Source of the DNA: Trinickia sp966421005
GTDB taxonomy: Bacteria > Pseudomonadota > Gammaproteobacteria > Burkholderiales > Burkholderiaceae
NCBI GenBank assembly: GCA_966421005.1
Contig: CBJLAJ010000011.1
Location: forward strand, 1 to 64,000
Length of the DNA: 64,000 nucleotides
Direction: 5' to 3'
Shown: positions 27,507-36,920 of the stretch, one piece after another
Position numbering within the stretch: position 1 is the stretch's first letter
Layout: the number at the start of each line of letters is the position of its first letter
Program-made: the position numbers and the translations under genes
Notes under the pieces: model-generated
What the model was told of the DNA's origin: nothing
Seen by the model: only the letters and a program-made list of their open reading frames with translations
The model's database searches: none

Positions 27507-28550
27507 TCACTCGTACGAGAAGATGCTGCCGAGCTTGTCCATCCGCTCCAGCGCCATGCCGGAGCCGCGCACCACGCACGTCAGCGGATCTTCAGCCACG
27601 AGCACAGGCAGCCCCGTTTCTTCCGCGAGGAGGCGGTCCAGATCGCGCAACAGTGCCCCACCGCCCGTCAGCATCATGCCGCGCTCGGCGATATCGGCGC
27701 CCAGTTCCGGCGGCGTTTGCTCGAGCGCGATCTTGACCGAGGAGACGATCTGGTTCAGCGGATCGGTCAGGGCCTCGAGGATTTCGTTGCTCGAAATCGT
27801 GAAGCTGCGCGGAATGCCTTCGGACAGATTGCGCCCCTTGACTTCCATTTCCTTGACTTCGGAGCCCGGGAACGCAGAGCCGATTTCCTTTTTGATCGCT
27901 TCGGCCGTTTGCTCGCCGATCAGCATGCCGTAGTTGCGGCGGATATAGTTGACGATCGCTTCGTCGAACTTGTCGCCGCCGACGCGCACGGAGCCTTTGT
28001 AGACGATGCCGCCGAGCGAGATGACGCCGACTTCGGTGGTGCCGCCGCCGATATCGACGACCATCGAACCGGTGGCTTCCGATACGGGCAGGCCGGCGCC
28101 GATCGCCGCGGCCATCGGTTCTTCGATGAGGTACACCTGCGAGGCGCCCGCACCGTGCGCGGCTTCCTTGATTGCGCGGCGTTCGACCTGCGTGGAGCCG
28201 CAGGGCACGCAGATGATGATGCGCGGCGACGGCGAGAACATGCGCGATTCATGCGCCGTCTTGATGAACTGCTTGATCATCTGCTCGGTGACCGTGAAAT
28301 CGGCGATGACGCCGTCTTTCATCGGGCGGATCGCCTCGATGTTGCCCGGCACCTTGCCGAGCATCTGCTTGGCTTCCCGGCCCACCGCCTGGATGGTCTT
28401 CTTGCCGTTCGGACCGCCTTCCTGGCGGATCGATACAACGGAAGGTTCGTCGAGGACGATGCCCTTGCCGCGCATATAGATGAGGGTGTTGGCGGTGCCG
28501 AGATCGATCGCCAGATCGTTCGAGAAGTAGCTGCGCAAAAAGCCGAACAT
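27507..28550 (-). CDS. mreB: Rod shape-determining actin homolog MreB
   Basis: A 347-residue cytoplasmic actin-like ATPase that forms membrane-associated filaments and directs lateral wall growth. The N-terminus MFGFLRSYFSNDLAIDLGTAN is the amphipathic membrane helix plus phosphate-1 loop; VVDIGGGTTEVGVISLGG is phosphate 2 and MLTGGGALLRDLDRLL the adenosine motif. ATG 28550 gives the standard length; an in-frame start at 28673 would add 41 non-conserved residues. First gene of mreBCD-mrdA-rodA, divergent from gatCAB. Confidence 0.98.
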   Translation of the reverse strand: MFGFLRSYFSNDLAIDLGTANTLIYMRGKGIVLDEPSVVSIRQEGGPNGKKTIQAVGREAKQMLGKVPGNIEAIRPMKDGVIADFTVTEQMIKQFIKTAHESRMFSPSPRIIICVPCGSTQVERRAIKEAAHGAGASQVYLIEEPMAAAIGAGLPVSEATGSMVVDIGGGTTEVGVISLGGIVYKGSVRVGGDKFDEAIVNYIRRNYGMLIGEQTAEAIKKEIGSAFPGSEVKEMEVKGRNLSEGIPRSFTISSNEILEALTDPLNQIVSSVKIALEQTPPELGADIAERGMMLTGGGALLRDLDRLLAEETGLPVLVAEDPLTCVVRGSGMALERMDKLGSIFSYE

Positions 28551-28942
28551 GAAATTCCTGTCTCGCCGGGAAGAGCCGGGCTTCGCCACCTTTGGGCGCT
28601 GCCGCGGCAGCGGAAAAAATAAAAGCCTCGGGATCGGGCGTGAACGGTGCGCCGACACTTGCGTACCGCCCACCGCGAGCCGAAGCTGCGATGAATTCGA
28701 CCGGAGGGCCGCACGAGGCGAGGCGGCAGCTTGATTTTTTCAGCGCCAAAAACCCCTGCGAGGGACGGTCCGGGTTTGGTTCGAACGCGTAATGATACCT
28801 TATAATTTCGACCTATTTGTAGTAAACGGACGGTCCTTTTTGCCGTTCCCGGCCCGCCATTCGGGGGTCGGAAACGACACTCCCCCGGCTTGCCCGGCAC
28901 CGCTTCGCGCGCCGCGCATGGCCCTTTTTTCCGGTGAGACGC
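28551..28942. other. Intergenic region between divergent mreB and gatC
   Basis: A 392-base non-coding interval that must carry both the mreB (minus) and gatC (plus) promoters. The plus-strand TATAAT at 28801 is listed separately. No convincing minus-strand promoter hexamers could be chosen by eye. No RNA gene or conserved short frame is seen. Confidence 0.6.
28801..28806 (+). promoter_or_regulatory. Probable -10 box of the gatCAB operon
   Basis: A perfect TATAAT in an otherwise GC-rich interval. Candidate -35 elements are TTGGTT (28776-28781, 19-base spacer) or TTCGAA (28780-28785, 15-base spacer); neither is ideal. A start near 28813 would give a leader of about 130 bases before gatC. Confidence 0.5.
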
Positions 28943-29242
28943 ATGGCTTTGACCCTGACCGATGTGAAACGCATCGCCCATCTCGCGCGGCTCGAGCTGC
29001 CCGATGCCGACGCCGAAACGACGCTCGCCCAGCTCAACGAGTTTTTCGGGCTCGTCGAGCAGATGCAGGCAGTCGACACGGCCGGCATCGCTCCGCTCGC
29101 GCACCCGATCGAGCAGATCGAGGATGTCGCGTTGCGGCTAAGGGATGATGCCGTCACGGAGACCGTCGCGCGCGAGTCCAATCAGCGCTGCGCGCCGGCC
29201 GTCCAGGACGGCCTTTACCTCGTACCCAAGGTGATCGAGTAA
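28943..29242 (+). CDS. gatC: Asp/Glu-tRNA amidotransferase subunit C
   Basis: A 99-residue subunit that stabilises GatA in the GatCAB complex, which converts Asp-tRNAAsn and Glu-tRNAGln to the amidated forms. The N-terminal helix VKRIAHLARLEL and the LRDDAVTE segment are family signatures. ATG 28943 (MALTLTDV) is the usual N-terminus; an ATG three codons earlier is also in frame. It is followed 33 bases later by gatA. Confidence 0.96.
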   Translation: MALTLTDVKRIAHLARLELPDADAETTLAQLNEFFGLVEQMQAVDTAGIAPLAHPIEQIEDVALRLRDDAVTETVARESNQRCAPAVQDGLYLVPKVIE

Positions 29243-29275
29243 CCGAACCGGCTTCAAGACAGGAACGAATCAGAC

Positions 29276-30763
29276 ATGCACGCCAACAGTTTGACCGAGC
29301 TCTCCCGCGCGCTCGCGACGCGGCAGATCTCGGCAGTCGAGCTCGCGCAGCTCTTTCTCGCGCGCATCGAATCCGCGCGCGACTTGAACGCCTTCATCGA
29401 AGTCGCACCCGAGCGGACGCTCGAAGCGGCGCGCGCGGCCGATGCCCGCATCGCCGCGGGCGACGCCGGCCCGCTGACCGGCGTGCCGGTGGCCCACAAG
29501 GACGTGTTCGTGACGCGCGACTGGCACTCGACGGCCGGCTCGAAAATGCTCGCCGGCTACGAGAGCCCGTTCGATGCGACCGTCGTCGAGCGGCTCGCGC
29601 GCGCCGGCATGGTGACGCTCGGCAAGACCAACATGGACGAGTTCGCCATGGGCTCGTCGAACGAAAACTCCGCGTTCGGGCCCGTGCGCAATCCGTGGGA
29701 TACGCGGGCCGTACCGGGGGGCTCGTCGGGCGGTTCCGCCGCGGCTGTCGCCGCTCGGCTCGCACCCGCTGCGACGGCCACCGATACGGGCGGCTCGATC
29801 CGCCAGCCCGCGTCGTTTTCGGGTGTGACGGGCATCAAGCCGACTTACGGTCGTGTGTCGCGTTACGGCATGATCGCGTTCGCCTCGTCGCTGGATCAGG
29901 GCGGTCCGATGGCGAAGAGCGCCGAAGACTGCGCGCTCCTGCTCAATGCGATGGCCGGCTTCGACGAGCGCGATTCCACGAGTCTCGAACGCGAGGATGA
30001 GGATTTCGGCCGCTATCTCGGCAAGCCCTGGCATGCCGACGGCAATGCGGACAAGCCGCTCGCCGGCTTGCGCATCGGCTTGCCGAACGAGTATTTCGGC
30101 GCCGGTCTGGCGGATGACGTCCGCGCGGCCGTGGATGCCGCGCTCAAGGAATACGAGGCGCTCGGCGCGACGCTCGTGCCCGTTTCGCTGCCGAAGACCG
30201 AGTTGTCGATCCCGGTCTATTACGTGATCGCGCCGGCCGAGGCATCGTCGAATCTTTCGCGTTTCGACGGCGTGCGCTACGGTCACCGCGCGGCTCAGTA
30301 TCGCGATCTGCTCGACATGTACAAGAAGTCGCGCGCCGAAGGGTTCGGTCCCGAGGTCAAGCGCCGGATTCTCGTCGGCACCTATGTGCTTTCGCACGGC
30401 TACTACGATGCCTATTACCTGCAGGCGCAGAAGATTCGCCGCATCATCGCGCAGGATTTCCAGGAAGCTTTCCGCCAGTGCGATGTCATCATGGGGCCCG
30501 TCGCGCCCACGGTGGCATGGGATATCGGCGCAAAAGGCGACGATCCCGTGCAGATGTACCTGGCGGATGTCTACACACTCTCGGTGAGCCTCGCCGGCCT
30601 GCCCGGCATGAGCGTGCCGTGCGGCTTCGGCGCAGGTGCGGGCGCAAAGCGCCCCGTGGGCTTGCAGATCGTCGGCAATTACTTCAACGAGGCCCGGATG
30701 TTGCAGATCGCTCACGCGTTTCAGCGAGCGACCGCCTGGCACCAACAAGCGCCGGAGGCATGA
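29276..30763 (+). CDS. gatA: Asp/Glu-tRNA amidotransferase subunit A
   Basis: A 495-residue amidase that releases ammonia from glutamine for the GatCAB reaction. The amidase-signature Ser-cisSer-Lys triad is visible: Lys in VAHKDVFVT (about residue 76), and serines in PGGSSGGSAAAV and DTGGSIRQPASF. GITGIKPTYGRVSRYG is typical. Its TGA overlaps an ATG at 30760, but the more likely gatB start is 30766. Confidence 0.98.
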   Translation: MHANSLTELSRALATRQISAVELAQLFLARIESARDLNAFIEVAPERTLEAARAADARIAAGDAGPLTGVPVAHKDVFVTRDWHSTAGSKMLAGYESPFDATVVERLARAGMVTLGKTNMDEFAMGSSNENSAFGPVRNPWDTRAVPGGSSGGSAAAVAARLAPAATATDTGGSIRQPASFSGVTGIKPTYGRVSRYGMIAFASSLDQGGPMAKSAEDCALLLNAMAGFDERDSTSLEREDEDFGRYLGKPWHADGNADKPLAGLRIGLPNEYFGAGLADDVRAAVDAALKEYEALGATLVPVSLPKTELSIPVYYVIAPAEASSNLSRFDGVRYGHRAAQYRDLLDMYKKSRAEGFGPEVKRRILVGTYVLSHGYYDAYYLQAQKIRRIIAQDFQEAFRQCDVIMGPVAPTVAWDIGAKGDDPVQMYLADVYTLSVSLAGLPGMSVPCGFGAGAGAKRPVGLQIVGNYFNEARMLQIAHAFQRATAWHQQAPEA

Positions 30764-30765
30764 TC

Positions 30766-32235
30766 ATGCAGTGGGAAGTCGTAATCGGCATCGAGACGCA
30801 CGCACAGCTCTCGACAGCCTCGAAGATCTTTTCGGGCGCTTCGACGCGCTTCGGCGCCGAGCCCAACACACAGGCATGCGCCGTCGATCTGGCATTGCCG
30901 GGCGTATTGCCGGTCATGAACAAGGGGGCGGTCGAGCGGGCGATCCGCCTCGGGTTGGCCGTGGGAGCGACGGTCGCGCCGCGCAGCATCTTCGCGCGCA
31001 AGAACTACTTCTACCCCGATCTGCCGAAGGGCTACCAGATCAGCCAGTACGAAATACCTGTCGTGCAGGGCGGCAATATCACGATCCAGGTGCCCGCCAA
31101 CGAGAAGTCGGGTGCCGCCGCCTATGAAAAGACGATCCGGTTGACGCGCGCGCACCTCGAGGAGGACGCCGGCAAATCGCTGCACGAGGATTTCGCGGGC
31201 ATGACGGGGATCGATCTGAATCGAGCCGGCACGCCGCTGCTCGAGATCGTGACCGAGCCCGACATGCGCAGCGCGGCAGAGGCCGTCGCTTACGCCAAGT
31301 CGCTGCACGCGCTCGTCGTGTGGCTGGGCATTTGCGACGGCAACATGCAGGAAGGATCGTTCCGTTGCGACGCCAACGTCTCGGTGCGGCCGGTAGGACA
31401 GGAGCAGTTCGGTACGCGTGCCGAGATCAAGAACCTCAATTCATTCCGTTTTCTCGAAGAAGCGATTCAGTACGAGGTGCGCCGGCAGATCGAATTGATC
31501 GAGGATGGCGGCACCGTGGTGCAGGAGACGCGCCTTTACGATCCGGACAAACGCGAAACGCGTTCGATGCGCAGCAAGGAAGACGCGCACGACTATCGCT
31601 ATTTCCCGGACCCGGACCTGATGCCGCTCATGATCGATGCGGGCTGGATCGAGCGCGTGAAGCGCGAGATGCCCGAGTTGCCGGCGGCCATGCAGGAACG
31701 GTTCGTGCAGCAGTATGGGTTGACGCCGTACGACGCGGCCGTGCTGACTTCGAGCAAGGCGATGGCGGCCTACTTCGAAGCGGTCGTCGCAAAGCTCGGC
31801 GCCGCGCAGGCGAAGACGGCGGCGAACTGGTTGATGGGCGAAGTCTCGTCGCAACTCAATCGCGACGGTCTCGACATCGAAGCGTGCCCGGTCTCGGCGG
31901 CGCAGCTGGCGCTCGTGCTGCAACGGATTGCCGACGGCACGATATCGAACAAGATCGCCAAGGAAATTTTCCTGGGCATCTGGGACGAGAAGGCGACCGA
32001 TGAAGCCGCCGCGGACCGCATCATCGAGGCGAAGGGCTTGAAGCAGATCTCCGATACCGGAGCGCTCGAGGCGATCATCGATGAAGTGCTCGCGGCCAAT
32101 CCGAAATCTGTCGACGAATACCGGGCAGGCAAGGAAAAGGCGTTCAACGCATTGATCGGGCAAGCGATGAAGGCGACCAAAGGTAAAGCCAACCCGCAGC
32201 AGGTCAACGAGCTCTTGAAGAAGAAGCTCTCGTGA
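30766..32235 (+). CDS. gatB: Asp/Glu-tRNA amidotransferase subunit B
   Basis: A 489-residue subunit that activates the Asp/Glu carboxylate with ATP and binds the tRNA. The N-terminal EVVIGIETHAQL, the conserved FYPDLPKGYQISQYE and YRYFPDPDLMPL are diagnostic; the C-terminal YqeY-like helical domain is complete. Two ATGs two codons apart are possible (30760 and 30766). GGAGG at 30754-30758 is only 1 base from the first but 7 from the second, so I chose 30766. Confidence 0.97.
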   Translation: MQWEVVIGIETHAQLSTASKIFSGASTRFGAEPNTQACAVDLALPGVLPVMNKGAVERAIRLGLAVGATVAPRSIFARKNYFYPDLPKGYQISQYEIPVVQGGNITIQVPANEKSGAAAYEKTIRLTRAHLEEDAGKSLHEDFAGMTGIDLNRAGTPLLEIVTEPDMRSAAEAVAYAKSLHALVVWLGICDGNMQEGSFRCDANVSVRPVGQEQFGTRAEIKNLNSFRFLEEAIQYEVRRQIELIEDGGTVVQETRLYDPDKRETRSMRSKEDAHDYRYFPDPDLMPLMIDAGWIERVKREMPELPAAMQERFVQQYGLTPYDAAVLTSSKAMAAYFEAVVAKLGAAQAKTAANWLMGEVSSQLNRDGLDIEACPVSAAQLALVLQRIADGTISNKIAKEIFLGIWDEKATDEAAADRIIEAKGLKQISDTGALEAIIDEVLAANPKSVDEYRAGKEKAFNALIGQAMKATKGKANPQQVNELLKKKLS

Positions 32236-32275
32236 AGCGGCACGGCGGCCGAGTTCGAAACGTGTGAATGACGGT

Positions 32276-33115
32276 ATGGCAAAACGAGCGCATCTGGACG
32301 ACTTTCGGGTCCCGTTTTTCGATGGCGGCAAGAAGAGCGGCGCCTTCCATCTGACGGACTTCGACTCGGCGGCCAAGCCGTTCTCGGCCGGCACCAAAGA
32401 GGCCGATCGGGAACGTCTGGCGGCGCTCGCCGTCAGGCTCGACGAAATGCAGGAGCGCTTGCACGCGCAACGCCGCGAGCGTGTCCTGCTCATTCTGCAA
32501 GGCATGGATACGAGCGGCAAGGACGGGACGATTCGCGCGGTGTTTCATGAGGTCGACCCGCTCGGCCTGCGCATCGTCCAGTTCCGTGCGCCGACACCGG
32601 ACGAAGCCGCCCATGACTTCCTGTGGCGGGTGCACGTTCATGCTCCTGCGGCCGGCGAGTTGACGATCTTCAATCGAAGCCATTATGAAGACGTGCTCGT
32701 GCCGCGCGTGCATGGCCAATTGAGCGACGAAGCATTCGCGGCCCGCGTGGGCCACATCCGTCACTTCGAAGCGCTGCTTGCGGACTCGGGAACGGCCATT
32801 CTCAAGTGTTTCCTGCATATTTCGAAGGAAGAGCAGCGCGGCCGCCTGCAGGCGCGCATCGACGATCCGACGAAGCACTGGAAGTTCGATGTCTCCGATC
32901 TCGATGCGCGCAAACAATGGGATGACTACCAGGCCGCTTACCGCGATACGTTGGCCGCCACATCGACCGACTATGCGCCCTGGTATGTCGTGCCAGCGGA
33001 TTCGAAATCGCATCGCAATGTGATGGTGGCGGCATTGCTGCTGCGCGTATTCGAAAGCCTTGCACTCGAGTACCCGCCGGCCAAGGAGTCCCTCACCGGT
33101 GTCACCGTCGTCTGA
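32276..33115 (+). CDS. PPK2-family polyphosphate kinase
   Basis: A 279-residue polyphosphate:nucleotide phosphotransferase. The Walker A motif is LQGMDTSGKDGTIR, Walker B is ELTIFNRSHYEDVLVPRVH, and a lid region rich in Arg follows (EEQRGRLQARIDDPTKHWKF). A single PPK2 domain of this size is typical of enzymes that use polyphosphate to phosphorylate ADP/GDP or AMP; the class cannot be set from motifs alone. ATG 32276 is chosen; a GTG four codons earlier (32264) is possible and neither has a strong ribosome site. It follows gatB by 40 bases. Confidence 0.88.
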   Translation: MAKRAHLDDFRVPFFDGGKKSGAFHLTDFDSAAKPFSAGTKEADRERLAALAVRLDEMQERLHAQRRERVLLILQGMDTSGKDGTIRAVFHEVDPLGLRIVQFRAPTPDEAAHDFLWRVHVHAPAAGELTIFNRSHYEDVLVPRVHGQLSDEAFAARVGHIRHFEALLADSGTAILKCFLHISKEEQRGRLQARIDDPTKHWKFDVSDLDARKQWDDYQAAYRDTLAATSTDYAPWYVVPADSKSHRNVMVAALLLRVFESLALEYPPAKESLTGVTVV

Positions 33116-33184
33116 GCGGTGCCTTCGGGATATCGAGCCGCAGTCGAAAACAACCAACAACGAACAACGAACAAGGAAACGAGC

Positions 33185-33958
33185 ATGCTGCGCGTGATTA
33201 CCGCTAACCTGAACGGCATTCGGTCTGCCGCGAAGAAAGGTTTCTTCGAATGGTTCGGCACACAGGAGGCCGACATTCTGTGCGTTCAGGAAGTCAAATG
33301 CTCGCAGGAGGACATGACGCCCGAGTTTCTCGCGCCGCACGACTTCACGGGCTACTTCCAGCACGCGGTCAAAAAGGGCTATAGCGGTGCTGGCCTCTAC
33401 ACGCGCCGCCAGCCCGACGATGTCATCATCGGGTTCGGTAGCGCCGAATTCGATCCCGAAGGCCGCTATGTCGAAGCGCGTTTCGGCGAGCTCTCGATCG
33501 TTTCCGTGTATGTGCCGTCCGGTTCGAGCGGCGAAGAGCGTCAGCAGGCCAAGTACCGCTTCATGGGCGAATTCATGCCGCATCTCGCGAAGCTGCGCGA
33601 GACGCGCGAGGTCATCCTCTGCGGTGACGTGAATATCGTGCACAAGGAAATCGACATCAAGAACTGGAAGAGCAATCAAAAGAATTCCGGCTGTCTGCCC
33701 GAGGAGCGGGCATGGCTCACCCAGCTCTTCGACGAAGTCGGCTATGTCGACGTCTTTCGCACGCTCGACACGCGGCCCGAGCAGTACACATGGTGGAGCA
33801 ACCGGGGACAGGCTTATGCCAAGAACGTCGGGTGGCGGATCGACTATCAGATCGCGACACCCGGCATCGCCGCGAAGGCAAAACGCACATCCATTTTCCG
33901 GGACATCAAGTTCAGCGATCACGCGCCGCTCACGGTCGATTACGATCACTGGGCGTAA
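33185..33958 (+). CDS. xth: Exodeoxyribonuclease III
   Basis: A 257-residue AP endonuclease / 3'-5' exonuclease of base excision repair. Family motifs are LRVITANLNGIRSAAKKGF, the catalytic Glu in CVQEVKCSQ (about residue 36), GDVNIVHKEIDIKNW and the C-terminal FSDHAPLTVDYD with the Asp-His pair. An in-frame ATG at 33119 would add 22 unconserved residues; ATG 33185 fits the family N-terminus, with AAGGAAAC upstream. Confidence 0.95.
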   Translation: MLRVITANLNGIRSAAKKGFFEWFGTQEADILCVQEVKCSQEDMTPEFLAPHDFTGYFQHAVKKGYSGAGLYTRRQPDDVIIGFGSAEFDPEGRYVEARFGELSIVSVYVPSGSSGEERQQAKYRFMGEFMPHLAKLRETREVILCGDVNIVHKEIDIKNWKSNQKNSGCLPEERAWLTQLFDEVGYVDVFRTLDTRPEQYTWWSNRGQAYAKNVGWRIDYQIATPGIAAKAKRTSIFRDIKFSDHAPLTVDYDHWA

Positions 33959-34035
33959 AACGCGGCGAGCGCCAACATGCGGCGCTCGTGTCTTGGGGCT
34001 GACGTCCGGAGCTTCGCGGCACGGTTGCCGCGTGT

Positions 34036-35724
34036 TCAGTCGTCCCTCAGCCGCTCTTCGTAGAATCCCTGCATGAACGCGTGCCGCGCGGCATCGTGAA
34101 CCCGTTCCGTGGCTGTCTGCACGCCGATCGATTGCCGGGGAACCCCGTTGGTCTGGTCCCGCGCGGAGGGCCAGTATGGCAGCGCGGCGCCGCCCGAGCC
34201 GTTGTTGTTCGCGATGCGGCCTGGCAAGCCGCCGTCATTCGATCGATTCGGATCGCCCGTTTTGACGAAGCGTTCGATATAGCCCGAAAACGTAGTCGCG
34301 ACTTCTCGGTCGTCCGACGTCCAGGCATATCGAGGCTCGTTGTCCAGATTGCCGAGCACATATTCGACTTCGACGCCGTGTTCCGCGCCCGATGCCTTTG
34401 GCTGCCTGTCTGTTCGATCCGCCGACACCCGCCCCGGATGCGGATGCGTGTATCGATACAAATAGATTGGCGCGTCGCTCGTCGCCCGATGCAGCTGCAT
34501 CCACTGCCAGACACTGTGGCCGACGAACACATCCGATGCGAGCGCGAAGCCCGAACGCACGACCTGTTCCCGATCGTTGCCCGGATAGTGCGTGAGCGCC
34601 TCATTGGCGCGTTCGAGAAAGATCGAACCGATCGCATGCCGCCAGTTTTCGGGCGTGGGCTCGGCGTCGCCGAGCACCAGGCTCAACGGGCGCTCGTGCG
34701 AATTCGCGCCAGTCAGCAGCGGTACCTTCGCCTGCATGCCGTGGCGAAAGACCGACTCGGGCGTCACATTGAGGAAGTAGCCGTCGATGTTCGGCCAGAA
34801 CGGAAAGCGCGGCTTATCCGCGGGGCCGGTCGCGTCGAGCAGGACTTGAGCGGGTATCGCGCGTAGCGCGTCGATCGTAGGCGCGTTCATTTCCTGCGCG
34901 AAATGCCTGGCCGCTGTATCGGCTTCGCCGCGGCTCCAGAATTTGATGGGTTTGAAAGCGGCACCGCTTTCGCCAATGGCGCGCGCGAAAAGTCCCTTCG
35001 AAAGCGGCGATGCCATGTGAGCGCTCACGGAAATCGCGCCGGCCGACATTCCACCGATCGTCACTTTCGACGGGTCGCCGCCAAAACGCGCGATGTTCTC
35101 GCGCACCCAACGCAGCGCCGCGTATTGATCGAGCAGACCATAATTGCCTGCCGAGCCGTGGCTCGACTCGCGCGCCGCGTCCGGGTGCGCGAGGAAACCG
35201 AACACGCCGAGCCGATAATTGACGGTGACCGTGACGATGTCGCGCGATGCGAGATTCGCCCCATCGTAGCGGCCTTTCGAAGCATCGCCTGCCTGGAAGC
35301 CGCCGCCGTGAAAATAGACGAGTACCGGTAGCTTTGCGTTTGTGTTGCGCGCCGGCGCCCAGACGTTCAGATAGAGGCAATCTTCGGACATCGCGGGGGA
35401 CCGGAACGATGTCGATTCCTCCGAAAACTGCATGCAGCGCGGCGCGAACCGAGTAGCTTGCCGCACGCCGGCCCAGCGCGCGACGGGCTGCGGCTCCCGC
35501 CAGCGATAGCTACCCATCGGCGGCGCGGCGTACGGGATGCCGCGAAAGACGCGCAGCTCGGTATCGTTCGTACGCATGTGCAATCCTTCGATCTCGCCAT
35601 GAGGGAGTTGCACGCGCGGCGCAGCTGGGGGGTGCGCAGCGCGGCTTGTGCCCGGCAGCAGCGTCGCGAGCGATATCGCGGCCGCGGCAAGAACGTGGGG
35701 TGACGAACGAGTGAGCGATTTCAT
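34036..35724 (-). CDS. Secreted type-B carboxylesterase (active-type)
   Basis: A 562-residue alpha/beta-hydrolase of the carboxylesterase/PnbA family. A Sec signal peptide covers residues 1 to about 29. Motifs are FRGIPYAAPP, the SEDCLYLNVWAP signature, the oxyanion hole YFHGGGF, the nucleophile elbow GGMSAGA with Ser at residue 227, an acidic residue in GANSHE and the catalytic His in AEHGVEVEYVLGNL. GGAGG lies before the ATG; an in-frame ATG at 35796 would put a basic segment before the signal peptide. Its closest relative in the window is the gene at 45363-47105, which lacks the Ser. Substrate unknown. Confidence 0.9.
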   Translation of the reverse strand: MKSLTRSSPHVLAAAAISLATLLPGTSRAAHPPAAPRVQLPHGEIEGLHMRTNDTELRVFRGIPYAAPPMGSYRWREPQPVARWAGVRQATRFAPRCMQFSEESTSFRSPAMSEDCLYLNVWAPARNTNAKLPVLVYFHGGGFQAGDASKGRYDGANLASRDIVTVTVNYRLGVFGFLAHPDAARESSHGSAGNYGLLDQYAALRWVRENIARFGGDPSKVTIGGMSAGAISVSAHMASPLSKGLFARAIGESGAAFKPIKFWSRGEADTAARHFAQEMNAPTIDALRAIPAQVLLDATGPADKPRFPFWPNIDGYFLNVTPESVFRHGMQAKVPLLTGANSHERPLSLVLGDAEPTPENWRHAIGSIFLERANEALTHYPGNDREQVVRSGFALASDVFVGHSVWQWMQLHRATSDAPIYLYRYTHPHPGRVSADRTDRQPKASGAEHGVEVEYVLGNLDNEPRYAWTSDDREVATTFSGYIERFVKTGDPNRSNDGGLPGRIANNNGSGGAALPYWPSARDQTNGVPRQSIGVQTATERVHDAARHAFMQGFYEERLRDD

Positions 35725-35900
35725 GATGTTTTTCCTCCGTGCGATTCGACGCAACACGACGGGGCGTCGAGGGTCGAGCGGGGAAATCATCGCCACGCAC
35801 GGATTCGAGATCGTCTCTTTATTCGAAATAGGACGAACGCACGCACGTGCACGCAGCGGCCGGGATCAGCGCCGCCCAGATTTGGGAAACCGTGTCTCGA

Positions 35901-36920
35901 TCAACGATTGCGCGTGGGCCGCGCTTTGGGCGATTTGACGCCCGGATAGTCAGGCAACCGGTCTGCCTCGACGCCGCGGGCTTTGGCGTATTGCGCGAGC
36001 ATGTCGGGCAGGCGCTTGATGATGTCGAGCCTGCGTGCTTCGCTGTAGGGATGAATGTGGATGAAGCCTGCGCCACGGTCGCCGCGTGTCGCGTCGGCCA
36101 GTTTGTCCCATAGCGAGAGCGCGGCGCGAGGATCGAAGCCGGCGCGCGCCGCGATGTCCGCGCCGATCACATCGGCCTCGGTTTCGTCGGTCGCATCGTA
36201 GCGCATGGCCAGAATCGGACCGCCAAGACCCGGCGCCTGGGGCGAGGCGCCGTCGAGCTCCGTTACACCGAAGAGCTGCGGCAGTGCTTCGGTGCCGAAC
36301 GGCGCCGCTTGCTGCGCGCTGAGCCGGTCCCGCACCTGCTCGCGCAGCGCATGAGCGATCATGTGGCCGAACAACACGCCGAGCTCGTCGTCCTTGAGCC
36401 GCATGCGATCGAGAAGCCCGCTATAGACGACGAGCTTGCCGCCCGGCAGACAGAACATGCCAATCTCGCGCGAGCGCACGACATTGACCTCCCATCGCCA
36501 ATCCTTGACGCGCTCGCTCCACTTATCGGCGAAAGGCGCCACGCGCATGACGATCGAGCGTATCCGCTCGACTCTCGGATCGCTCGACGGCAGCAGCCGG
36601 CCCTCGTTGCGCGCCCGCTCGATCAACTGCATGTACTCGACGGCGGATTGCGCTTCGACGAGCGGCGACGGAATGAGATTGCGGAACGTCGGGCCGTTGC
36701 CGAAACGCACGGCCGCGTTCGGCGCAAGCGCTGCCGGCGCCGGAGCGGATGCGGCAGACGGCTGGCTTGTGGCCGCGCCTGTACCGGCATTGGCGGCGGC
36801 TAGCGCTGGCGGGACCGCCAGCAATAGCAAAAGTCCGGCACCCGATGCGAGCGCGCAGACGATGAGCTGTGTCGGCATCGTGCGACGGGCCGAACGGCGC
36901 GCGGCAAGCCCGCTCCTCAT
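35901..36920 (-). CDS. M48-like membrane/periplasmic protein with altered HEXXH
   Basis: A 339-residue protein whose fold signature is that of M48 peptidases. The N-terminus is a signal anchor (hydrophobic core residues 18-42) followed by an Ala/Pro linker. The zinc motif region is LGVLFGHMIAHALREQ (residues 181-194), so the catalytic Glu of HEXXH is Met; the downstream ligand region DETEADVIGADIAARAGFDP (about 245-264) and IHIHPYSEARRLDII are kept. The ATG at 36920 overlaps the ampG stop (ATGA), so it is co-translated with the muropeptide permease. Loss of the Glu predicts no normal metalloprotease activity, though zinc could still bind. Confidence 0.82.
   Translation of the reverse strand: MRSGLAARRSARRTMPTQLIVCALASGAGLLLLLAVPPALAAANAGTGAATSQPSAASAPAPAALAPNAAVRFGNGPTFRNLIPSPLVEAQSAVEYMQLIERARNEGRLLPSSDPRVERIRSIVMRVAPFADKWSERVKDWRWEVNVVRSREIGMFCLPGGKLVVYSGLLDRMRLKDDELGVLFGHMIAHALREQVRDRLSAQQAAPFGTEALPQLFGVTELDGASPQAPGLGGPILAMRYDATDETEADVIGADIAARAGFDPRAALSLWDKLADATRGDRGAGFIHIHPYSEARRLDIIKRLPDMLAQYAKARGVEADRLPDYPGVKSPKARPTRNR

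Noticed and set aside
26337..28622. 761-codon open frame on plus across mreC and mreB
   Set aside because: Antisense to two certain genes, Arg/Asp-rich composition typical of shadows.
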